A DNA stretch of 51,857 bases from CAYLPJ01 sp964385465 (GTDB lineage Bacteria; Planctomycetota; Phycisphaerae; SM23-33), in assembly GCA_964385465.1 (NCBI GenBank), contig CAYLPJ010000048.1, positions 1-51,857 of the forward strand, in the 5' to 3' direction. Shown here one piece after another: positions 9,101 to 16,694 of the stretch. Position 1 is the stretch's first letter, and the number at the start of each line of letters is the position of its first letter. A model generated the notes under the pieces. That model was not told where the DNA came from and ran no database searches. It saw nothing but the letters and a program-made list of their open reading frames with translations. A program made the translations under genes and the position numbers.

Positions 9101-12100
9101 GCCGGTGGGGTGCAGCGTGAAGGTCCGCATCTGCCGGCGCGGCTGGTAGAAGGCGGCCTTGAGGTGGGCGACGTAGTATTTCGTGCTCTTGGGGTTTCCG
9201 TCGGTGCCGATCTTCGGCCCCATCCCGTCGATCTTCCAGTCCCACTTGGCCGAGAGGGTCTTGATGTCCTTGGCGACCTTTCGCTGGCCCTCGCGGATGC
9301 AGCCCTGCTCGAAGTAGTCTCGGAAGTCGCGGACGGTCCTGGGGGCGACGAGTCGGCCGCGGGCGTCGTCGTCCTCGTGGACGTAGCGGGCGACGGTGAG
9401 GGTGGCCTTGCCGTCCCAGGGTTTGAAGGGCTCGGGCCAGGCGCCGACGGTGGTGAAGTCGCGTCCGTTGAAGGAGGTCTGAACGAGGAAGCTCTTGAGC
9501 TTCCGGGCGGGCTCCTTGGCAACGACCTTCATGGTGCCCAGGGAGACGTTGTCGTTGAGGTCCACGCTGAACGTCTTGGGGCGGGACTTGCTGGGCCTGG
9601 GCAGGCCGACCCAGGCGGGGTACTTCTTGGCGGAGATGGCGAAGCTGGGCTCGGTGCCTTCCTGGCTGTCGGAGGCGTAGGCGGTGGCCTGGGCGGCCTC
9701 GGTGGGCACGGCGCCCTCGAAGATGCCGCTATGGGGTTCGGTCTCGACGAGTTCGAAGGCGTCGATCGCGTCGCCGCTGGCGGTGGCCAGGCGGACGGTC
9801 AGCTTGTCGGGCTTCCGCGTGATGCCCCGGTCGGCGTCGATCACGCGGACGTTGATCTTGTTGCCCGGTTTGATCTGGTCCTCGGCGCGGACGGTGCTCA
9901 GGGGCACGGCGTCGGGCTCGGGGGCGTCCTCGCCCATTCGCTTGCGGATCATCTCCTCGAGGGCGCGGGCCTCGCGCTCCTCGCGGGAGAGGATGCGCCC
10001 CGACGCGGCGTACAGCTCGGCGTCGGTGGCCACGGCGAGGGTGAACGGCTCGTTGTCCTCGATCTGCTGGGCCTCGGCGAACCGGTCGGAGAAGGCGTAG
10101 TGCACGCGGTCCCGCCCGATGACCTGGATGGTGTGGTCGCCCTTCTTGACCGGGCCGAGCTCGGTGGCGAGGCGGCCCTTGAAGGTCGTCTTGGAGTCGC
10201 CGAACGGGGAGAGGGCGAAGAACTCCTCGTCCCCGGCGTCGGTCCAGGCGCGGATCTCGATCTCGGTGGCCTTGCGGACGACCGAGAGGTTGTGGTCCAC
10301 GAGCGTCACCCGCACGGGGCGCCCGGGGACGATGAACTTCTTGCCGATCTTCTCGCCGAGGTCGATGTCCGTCGGCTGCTCCAGCTTCTTGAGCTTGAGG
10401 TTCACCTTGCCCTCGAGGATGCGCCCCTCGGCGTGGTCCGGGCTGAGGGTGAAGACCTGCCCCAGGCGGTCCTTGGCCTCTGCGAACTCCTCCTGGGCGA
10501 ACTTGACCCGGGCCATGTAGTAGGCCGCCTCGGTCTGGAGGTAGCGGCTGGGCCTGCGGGCCAGGCCCTCCAGGCGCTCCATGGCGCGGTCGTAGATGCC
10601 GTCCTTGGTGTCCACGTCGGCGATCTTCAGCTCCGCGTCCAACTGGGCGCGGGTGCCGGCGAACTCATTGTTCGCCACGATCCGCTCGTACAGCGCGCGG
10701 GCCCGGGGGCGGTCCTCACGCTCCAGCGCGATGTCCGCGTAGGCCAGTTGAAGCCGCCCTCGTACCTCCGCCTCGAACCGCTCGGAGACGTCGTCAAACC
10801 ACGCCATCATCTCCTTCGCCAGCCGCTCGGCCAGGTCGAAGTTGCGGAACTCCGTCTCCTTCTCGATCAGCCAGATCGCGAACTGGGGGTCGAACTCCTT
10901 GAACGACTGCTGCATCCTGCGGCGGTTGGCCGTGTAGGTCTCCCACGCCGTCTGGTACTTGCCCGTCAGGTACGCCAACTGGGCCTCGTACAGCGAGCGC
11001 AGCGGGTGGCCCTTGGCGACGGGGATCACCCCGCCCATCTCCGCCAGGGCCCACGTCCGCACGCCGCCCAAGGCCGTGCGGACCTCGGTTGGCAGGCGGT
11101 CCTTGAGCATCTCCAGGCCGACCGAGCTGTAGGCCAGCGCCAGGTCCTGCCGCTCGTCCTTGCGCAGCCCGTCGACCAGCTTGGCGACGCCGCGGGTCGT
11201 GTTGTGGTCCCGCACGTCGCGGGCGACCTTCCAGAAGTGCCCCACGAGCTCGAACAGCTCGGCGCCGCGGTCGCGCTCCAGCAGGCCGTTGTGGACCAAC
11301 TCGATGGCCGTGTCGTACCCCGAATTCCGCGTCCAGTGGGGCGAAGGCGCCTGCGTGAACACGCGCGTCAGCACGTCGAGCTCGGCGTCGGTGAGTTCCT
11401 TGTCCTTGTCGGCCAGCTTGTCCAACTGCGGCATCGGGGGCAGCCCCAGGCGCGCGGGGGCCTGCTCGGAACGCTTCAGGTACGTCGCCAGCCGCTGGAA
11501 GAACTCCTTTCGCCCGGCTGCCTTGGCCAGGTCCATGCCGTTGGTGAAATGCCCGTAGCCCATCGCGTACGGGTCGAAGCGGGTGGTCCCGTACGTCGCG
11601 TCGCACTTGGCCAGCAGCTTCTCGCGGGCCTTGCCGTCGGCCTTGAGGGCCACGTTCATCCAGCGGCTGATGTCCGCCAGGCTGTACACCGGCTCGTCGT
11701 CGGTCGCCACCACCGGCAGGCGGTCCCGCGAGGCCAGGATGTCCGCCGCCGCGGCCGCGACCTTGCCCTTCTCGTCCCGCCCGAACTCCCAGTAGGTCCA
11801 GTCGAGGTACTTGGTGTCGCGGGCTTCCTTGACGAACATGTCGTCGAAGTACGTCTCGACGGGGTACTTTTTGGCCAGCTCGGGGAACTCGTAGCGGACC
11901 AGCCGCATGCAGGTGACCGTCGCGCTGGGGGTGGACTCGGTCACCCGGTAGCCGCTGGAGTGGAGCAGGCGCTTCTCGATGATCTTGGCCATCACGTCCT
12001 GCCCGGCCTTGCCGCCGTCCCAGCCCCGCCCCTTCCGCGTGCCGCGGAACCAACTGAAGACCCGCTCGGGGAAGCGCCCCTTGTCGATCGCCGAGAGCAT

Positions 12101-14215
12101 GGCCTTGGCCAGCACGGCGTTGATCTTCAGCATCGTCTTGCGGTGGCGGGAATGGCTGTCGAACAGCCTCCACTCGTAGCTGTGGCTGCCGAGGATCTCG
12201 CGCATGGCCGTCTCGGCGCCCTCGGGGACCTCCTCGGAGTCCATCTGCGCGAGCTGATCGGCGAGCACGGTCAACTGGAGGTCGAGCTCCTCGAACTTCT
12301 GCCCACGGGCCTCGGAGACCTTCGCGACCAACGCCCGCCCGTAGGGCGTCTTCTTGTCCTCGTACTGCCGCACGAGCTTGTAGACCCGGTGGGCGGCCTG
12401 GAGGTACTTCTTGTGGTCGCGCTCGTTCAGGGCCGAGACCATCTCCGCGACGCTGCGGCACAGCGGGTTGGGGGCCTTGGCGACCTCCGCGCCGGTGCGG
12501 ACCTTGCGGAGCGTGGCCTGGAGGTCGGTGGCCGCCTTCAGTTGCGCCTTGAGGTCCTTGACCTTGCGGTCCTTTGCCTTCTTCTTGGCCTCCTTGCGGA
12601 GGGAGTCCAGCCACTTGCGCCCCTCGCCGGCGATGCCGGAATACACGTCCTGGCGGGCGTTGCGCCCCTTGTCGCCGGTGCGGTCGAAAGGCGCCCACGC
12701 CAGCTTATCCAGGTGCTTGCCCACGGCCGAGCGATCCTTCGCCGCCGCATGCCAGGCGGCCCGGAGGTAGCTCTTGACCGCCTCGGCATCGTAGATCGCG
12801 ATCGGCGAGGCGGCGATATACTTCTCGCCGAAGTACACCCAGGCGTCGTTGGTGGTGCCCGCCGGGAGCTTCTTCTTGTCCGTCTCGTGGATGCGGCGGA
12901 AGTTGTGCATGATCTGGTGGCCGACCACCGAGTAGTACCGGTCCGGCGCGAGGTGCCAGGCGTGGTGCTTCATCAGGTAGTCGAGGACCTTCTTGAGGTC
13001 GTCGCTGCTGGCCAGGGCGCTGATGACCGCGGCGTCTTCGCTGGCGGCGTCCTTGCAGAAGGCCGCCAGCTCGGCGTACTCGGCCCGGCTGGCCGGCTCG
13101 TTGACCGGCAGGGGGATGTAGCGCGTGGCATCGGTCGAGGCGAAGAGCTTGGCGTGCTTTCGGCCGAGCTCGGCCCACTGCGAGGTGGTGGCCAGGTAGC
13201 GCGGCAGGTTGCCCTCCGTCCAGGACATGATCTTCACGCGGTCGTCGTCGGGCAGCCGGCCGAACGCCTTGACGAAGACGTCCCGCTTCTGCTCCTTCTG
13301 GCGTTCCCAGGCGTTGCCGTCGAAGCGGTCCAGGCCGCCGGCGAAGACGCGGACGACGGCCTCGACGGTCTCGGCCGACGGGTCGGCCTTGACGTAGTCC
13401 ATCGCCGCGCGGGCGACGAGCTCGAACTCGCGTGCGAGGGCGCGGTCGTCCTTGCCCGCGGCGCCGGCGTGATAGGCGAGGTTCGCCACGAGGAAGGCGT
13501 AGCGCGCGGCGCGGGGCTTGTCGTCGCGGACCAGGGGGACGATCTTGCGGCAGTGGGGGAGGGCGGCGAAGTGCTGGCGGTCGGCCTGGGAGATCTCCGT
13601 CATCAGCCAGTCCAGGTGGTCCCAGAGGAACATCCGCTCCTGGACGAGGGGCATCTTGTCGCCCATCGCGTCGGCCAGGCCCCGCGCCGCGGCCGCGTAG
13701 TCCTTCTTCGCCCGCGCCTTGGCCAGGAACCACGTGTCATACCGCTTGGCCGCTGCCGATCCGCGCAGGTTCGAGCCGTTCTTGACCATGAACTGGTAGG
13801 CGTCCTCCTCGGCGTCGAGGAAGTCCACCAGCAGCGTGTAGAGCGTGGCGGCGGCCTGGGAGGCCTGCCCGCCGGGCCTGGCCGAGTCGAGGTAGTTCTT
13901 GTACCGCACGACGGCGTAGGTGTAGTCGCCGGCGCGGTAGGCGGCCTCGGCGGTGGCCAGCAGCAGCTCGGGGGAGGGCTTGAAGTTGTGGGACAGGTAT
14001 CCGCGGAGCGCCAGCGACGCCTGGTAGGACGTACCCAGCTCCTTCGAGAGCTTCAGCAGCTCGCGGGCCTCGGCCTCCTTCGTCCCGCCGGGGTCGGTCT
14101 GGACCTTCTTCAGCAGGGCCCCGAAGCGCTCGGTCTTGGGGTCGGGCTTCTCGGCGGCCAGGCCCATGGCCGAGGCCGACAGAACCAGGCATGCGGTCAG
14201 CAGCGTCTTGTTCAT
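6131..14215 (-). CDS. Giant exported TPR protein with beta-sandwich modules, 2694 aa
   Basis: A signal peptide (1-20, MGLA-A) follows an AAGGGA Shine-Dalgarno 8 nt before the ATG. Most of the first 1350 residues are helical TPR-like or superhelical sequence. From about 1450 there are at least three related beta modules. Each starts with a V-x-D-x-D pattern (NVRVIDADRG near 1450, NVFIQDPDCD near 1933, YVRVIDPTRD near 2287) and ends about 45 residues later with ET-x-x-HSG-x-F-x-G. Similar DPD...SGVF modules occur in very large bacterial surface proteins. The C terminus (about 2405-2694) is classical TPR (YSDIVASYPDSEYAPKAQFR, YVKLSYRYPDNPLVAETIAR). The product is probably a periplasmic or surface scaffold. 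No enzyme motif was seen. The reading frame is intact over 8 kb. Confidence 0.9.
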   Translation of the reverse strand: MNKTLLTACLVLSASAMGLAAEKPDPKTERFGALLKKVQTDPGGTKEAEARELLKLSKELGTSYQASLALRGYLSHNFKPSPELLLATAEAAYRAGDYTYAVVRYKNYLDSARPGGQASQAAATLYTLLVDFLDAEEDAYQFMVKNGSNLRGSAAAKRYDTWFLAKARAKKDYAAAARGLADAMGDKMPLVQERMFLWDHLDWLMTEISQADRQHFAALPHCRKIVPLVRDDKPRAARYAFLVANLAYHAGAAGKDDRALAREFELVARAAMDYVKADPSAETVEAVVRVFAGGLDRFDGNAWERQKEQKRDVFVKAFGRLPDDDRVKIMSWTEGNLPRYLATTSQWAELGRKHAKLFASTDATRYIPLPVNEPASRAEYAELAAFCKDAASEDAAVISALASSDDLKKVLDYLMKHHAWHLAPDRYYSVVGHQIMHNFRRIHETDKKKLPAGTTNDAWVYFGEKYIAASPIAIYDAEAVKSYLRAAWHAAAKDRSAVGKHLDKLAWAPFDRTGDKGRNARQDVYSGIAGEGRKWLDSLRKEAKKKAKDRKVKDLKAQLKAATDLQATLRKVRTGAEVAKAPNPLCRSVAEMVSALNERDHKKYLQAAHRVYKLVRQYEDKKTPYGRALVAKVSEARGQKFEELDLQLTVLADQLAQMDSEEVPEGAETAMREILGSHSYEWRLFDSHSRHRKTMLKINAVLAKAMLSAIDKGRFPERVFSWFRGTRKGRGWDGGKAGQDVMAKIIEKRLLHSSGYRVTESTPSATVTCMRLVRYEFPELAKKYPVETYFDDMFVKEARDTKYLDWTYWEFGRDEKGKVAAAAADILASRDRLPVVATDDEPVYSLADISRWMNVALKADGKAREKLLAKCDATYGTTRFDPYAMGYGHFTNGMDLAKAAGRKEFFQRLATYLKRSEQAPARLGLPPMPQLDKLADKDKELTDAELDVLTRVFTQAPSPHWTRNSGYDTAIELVHNGLLERDRGAELFELVGHFWKVARDVRDHNTTRGVAKLVDGLRKDERQDLALAYSSVGLEMLKDRLPTEVRTALGGVRTWALAEMGGVIPVAKGHPLRSLYEAQLAYLTGKYQTAWETYTANRRRMQQSFKEFDPQFAIWLIEKETEFRNFDLAERLAKEMMAWFDDVSERFEAEVRGRLQLAYADIALEREDRPRARALYERIVANNEFAGTRAQLDAELKIADVDTKDGIYDRAMERLEGLARRPSRYLQTEAAYYMARVKFAQEEFAEAKDRLGQVFTLSPDHAEGRILEGKVNLKLKKLEQPTDIDLGEKIGKKFIVPGRPVRVTLVDHNLSVVRKATEIEIRAWTDAGDEEFFALSPFGDSKTTFKGRLATELGPVKKGDHTIQVIGRDRVHYAFSDRFAEAQQIEDNEPFTLAVATDAELYAASGRILSREEREARALEEMIRKRMGEDAPEPDAVPLSTVRAEDQIKPGNKINVRVIDADRGITRKPDKLTVRLATASGDAIDAFELVETEPHSGIFEGAVPTEAAQATAYASDSQEGTEPSFAISAKKYPAWVGLPRPSKSRPKTFSVDLNDNVSLGTMKVVAKEPARKLKSFLVQTSFNGRDFTTVGAWPEPFKPWDGKATLTVARYVHEDDDARGRLVAPRTVRDFRDYFEQGCIREGQRKVAKDIKTLSAKWDWKIDGMGPKIGTDGNPKSTKYYVAHLKAAFYQPRRQMRTFTLHPTGEVKRDRPVSYILTVDGEPAAVRRTGDGEEVIEAKGPLAKGVHVVEVFVFAHHHGNPVFEVTCDTTKPPYQVPCPPEMFDAAKHPEIAKGLAREVAEVAADKDGTEFAIAFPEAARARVVRLLLTDFESDAPAINKVTLTDAAGERVLPTKHDFLALRENGVLEIVPGDRITVTYEDPKVLTAGEELQEAFLTATYTNATLSACFVEYEIDDRGEREARYIAMRRFSAGDKINVFIQDPDCDVSDKLDTVKFVARTTEGKPVTLEALETEEHSGTFLGSLFPIAGKPQRESELTVKEGDDVILTYMDRENTDPGIPWSRTFAVEQVWFEKPEIRVYDVTSLPLDEADKLAGRKGAASKARRRTPAGAPGENPIADENVPVRRTLLAVRPEQLDDAKAARMVIGGPLLVEVLFPAIAKSEESTCTLYAQTATAREAMGKKEADGAFDVNVPGTLKLTETPGDVAPVEPPPGYRDVIVHGNPYALEPLDDGRFVFSIPVRLGSVPEKTLINAVEEAAAMGEDPEDLDLALSINGQDEIYIGMNYKDPDGNEHWVTRTVSLTGDMFFDVMDRRYQEPLEGVYVGETMYVRVIDPTRDANDAKNAVQIELTTSAGRKKTLDLIETFSHSGVFKGLATVVHADDKAALDAPSAVASEYGDRITAVYARGEADDANALAKAEVEVYKGADGGVVPFTKRFKDPRIAVETQFMIAEAYFELAKRHRELGQDDIAREEIARGRKLLQEALRDFPHTSARAQAEYLLADLSLEFGNDAKDDDGRKKHYMDAITRYSDIVASYPDSEYAPKAQFRKALAYEKMEMLDEACEEYVKLSYRYPDNPLVAETIARLGQYFLNKGRGIRAEAEKLTDAVEREKTRLEAAEMFQTAGQVFSRLSVRFPNHRLAGKTMLLSAQCYMQAEDFDEAVEHYLKVVRADNMDNDLIAEGMYWCGHSYMETNDLVKAYQMFKKLTWDYPATKWAKFARGRLADEKLANIEE

Positions 14216-14271
14216 CGATCGTCCCTTTTCCTATGGCGTGGGGTATCGTTGGCGGTCTGGCGAAGGGCCGG

Positions 14272-14366
14272 CAGGGGTGCACGCGGATGCACGCGGATAC
14301 CGCGAGACCGCCCCGAGTGGAGCAGCCGCGCCCGTCCGCATCGGTGTTCGTCCGCGTTCATCCCTG
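14272..14366. repeat. Imperfect inverted repeat between the two large TPR genes
   Basis: The arm CAGGGGTGCACGCGGATG (14272-14289) faces a near-complement at 14349-14366 (15 of 18 positions pair). Inside the left arm the word CACGCGGAT is repeated directly. The element fills most of the 165-bp gap between the 760-aa and 2694-aa genes. It resembles the CATCCGCGTTCATCCC-type intergenic repeats I associate with PVC-group genomes. It could be a mobile palindromic repeat or an intercistronic RNA hairpin. Confidence 0.6.
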
Positions 14367-14380
14367 CTGCCTTCCGGCGG

Positions 14381-16663
14381 TCAGTTTTCCTTGCTCTTGG
14401 CGATCTCGGCCTCGATGGCCGGAAGGAGCTTCTTGGCCTTGGCGGCGTGGTCGCTGGCGGGGTACTCGAAGATCAACTGCGTGCACTTGCTCTTGGCCTT
14501 CTGGTAGTCGCCCATCCGGTAGGCCACGTACACCCACTTCAGCAGCATCGAGTCCAGGAAGTTGGCGTCGGGGTAGTCCTCGAAGATCTGTTCCAGCAGG
14601 TCATTGGCACGGGTGTAGTCCCGCGACTGGAGGTAGTAGTCCACCAGCTTGCCCAGCGACTCGCCGGCGTACTGGCTCTCGGGGTACCGCTCGGCCGTCA
14701 GCTTGTACTGCTGGATGGCCTGCTCGTTGAGCCCGGCGTTGGCGGCGACGGTCTCGCCGGTTCGCGCGGCCTGCTGGGCGGCCTTCTCCTCGGCCTCCCG
14801 CTCGATGAGCTGGGCGATGCGGAACTGGGCTTCGGCCTTTGCCAGGGAGTTGGGCAGGCGGAGGACCTGGGAGTAGATGCCCCTGGCCCCGCGGTAGTCG
14901 CCTTCCTCCAGGCGGATGTCGGCGATGCCCATCATGGCCTGGTCGACGAACGGGCTGTCGGGATAGAGGCGGTTGAACAGGTTGCAGGTGGCCATGGCGG
15001 CCTTGTAGTCCTCCATGGTCAGGTAGAGGTTCCACCGCAGCTTGAAGGCCTGCTCCTTGAACTCCGACGGGATCGGGCTGTCGGTTCGGATGATCGAGTC
15101 GACGCGTTCGAGGCCCTCCGTGGCCTTCTCGGAGGCGCCTTTCTTGAGTCCCATGGACGCGAAGATCCTCGCCAGCTCCAGGTAGGCCGAGCCCTCCACC
15201 AGCGCCTTCTTCGCGCGGAGGACGGGGTCGGAGACGTAGTTCACGGACGTGGCCAGGCGGCTGGTGATCTCCCCGGCGACGTTGATGGACGCCTTCGCCG
15301 TGCGGGGCGACCGCCCGCCGATGTGCAGGTCGTCGACGTACGTCGCCAGCACCTCGTCGCCGACGTCGCAGGTGAGCACCTTGTCGTTCTTGATCACCGG
15401 CTGGTCCTCGCGCATGGCCAGGATCGGCACGGCGTTGGCGAACTGCCCGCTGTGCACGGGCTTCTCGCCCAGCTCGGTCAGTTGGACCATCACCTCGTCG
15501 CGGACCTTGTACTCCTGCTCCTCGCGGAAGGTCAGGTCGGCGGTCAGGCCTTCCTCCTCGGCCTCGTCGGGATCGACCTTGTACCGCGAGATCACCTTCA
15601 CCAGGACCTTGTCCGCCTTGTCGCTGACGTCCTGGTCGACGTCCTGGAGCATCACGTGCAGCGGCTGGCCCACGAACGCCGCCGGGGCCTTGGACTCGTA
15701 GGTGCCCATGGTGAACGTCAGCGACGCCGTCGAGACGACCTCGACCTCGTTGGCCCGCTTGACGTCCTTGCGGCCCTGCTTCGTGTTGGTGTCCACGTAG
15801 GTGGTGGTCAGCTTGTCCCCGCCGATGACCTGGAGCGTGCCGTCCCCCTTGGCCGGCTTGCCGATCGCCGTCGGCATCGAGGCGAGGAACGTCTCGCTGT
15901 CGCTGCCGAGGGGGCGGAGCTGGACGGTCTCCTTGTCGCCGTTGGCGGTGGTGATGTCGACCGAGGCGGTCTTGCCCAGGCGGTAGAGGATGGGCAGGTC
16001 GCCGTCCTCGATCTTGACGTAGAACCGCCGCCCGGCCTCGACGTAGCTGACCGTCGGGCTGTTGGGGTCCACGAACGTGCCCACCAGCCCGAGGGCCTCG
16101 ATGGACTTGTTCCAGTTGCCCTGGGCGAAGTGGCACATGCCGATGTAGTAGAACGCCTGGTTCGCCCAGACCGTGTTCGGGTAGTTCGTGGTGATCTTCC
16201 GCAGGATCGGGAAGGCCGAGCCGTACTGCTTCATCTGGAAGTACGCCACGCCGGTGAGGTAGAGGCCCTCGAGGTAGAGGTCCCGCTCATCGGCTGTGGG
16301 CTCGCGGTCCTCGGTCGGTTCCAGCTCCCGGAGGTGGCGCAGCACCGTGATGGCCCGGGGCTGGTCGCGCTGGTCGATGAAGTGCTTTCCCAGCGCCAGG
16401 TACGCCTCGTAGCGGACGGGCGTCTCGGCGTACTGCTCGACGATGGTCTCGAGCATCTTGACGCCCCGGTCGGTCTCGCCGAGCGTCAGCAGGTCGCCGG
16501 CCTTCTTGAGAAGGGCCTTGGCGGCGTAGGTGTTCACCGCCTCCTCGCGGCTGGGACGCTCCTTCGCCGGGCGCCGATCCTGGGCCCGGCCCGTGCTCGC
16601 CGCCGCCAGCGCCGCGCAAAGGCACGCCGCCAGCAGCCTCATCCCGCTGCTCGCTCGCATCAT
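14381..16663 (-). CDS. Exported TPR protein with a beta-sandwich module, 760 aa
   Basis: A signal peptide (about 1-27, GRA-Q) is followed by TPR units (40-200) with typical A-L-x-x-Y-P spacing (ILRKITTNYPNTVWANQAFY). A beta-rich middle follows (about 205-470), and TPR units resume to the end (480-760; LTAERYPESQYAGESLGKLV). The middle contains a module starting VMLQDVDQDVSDKADK near 336 and ending VHSGQF, clearly related to the modules of the 2694-aa neighbour. AAAGGA lies 6 nt before the first of two adjacent ATGs. The paralogy and adjacency suggest that the two proteins form one exported scaffold. No catalytic motif was seen. Confidence 0.88.
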   Translation of the reverse strand: MMRASSGMRLLAACLCAALAAASTGRAQDRRPAKERPSREEAVNTYAAKALLKKAGDLLTLGETDRGVKMLETIVEQYAETPVRYEAYLALGKHFIDQRDQPRAITVLRHLRELEPTEDREPTADERDLYLEGLYLTGVAYFQMKQYGSAFPILRKITTNYPNTVWANQAFYYIGMCHFAQGNWNKSIEALGLVGTFVDPNSPTVSYVEAGRRFYVKIEDGDLPILYRLGKTASVDITTANGDKETVQLRPLGSDSETFLASMPTAIGKPAKGDGTLQVIGGDKLTTTYVDTNTKQGRKDVKRANEVEVVSTASLTFTMGTYESKAPAAFVGQPLHVMLQDVDQDVSDKADKVLVKVISRYKVDPDEAEEEGLTADLTFREEQEYKVRDEVMVQLTELGEKPVHSGQFANAVPILAMREDQPVIKNDKVLTCDVGDEVLATYVDDLHIGGRSPRTAKASINVAGEITSRLATSVNYVSDPVLRAKKALVEGSAYLELARIFASMGLKKGASEKATEGLERVDSIIRTDSPIPSEFKEQAFKLRWNLYLTMEDYKAAMATCNLFNRLYPDSPFVDQAMMGIADIRLEEGDYRGARGIYSQVLRLPNSLAKAEAQFRIAQLIEREAEEKAAQQAARTGETVAANAGLNEQAIQQYKLTAERYPESQYAGESLGKLVDYYLQSRDYTRANDLLEQIFEDYPDANFLDSMLLKWVYVAYRMGDYQKAKSKCTQLIFEYPASDHAAKAKKLLPAIEAEIAKSKEN

Positions 16664-16694
16664 GTCGGTTCCTTTGTCTGGGAGGTCCGCGGAC

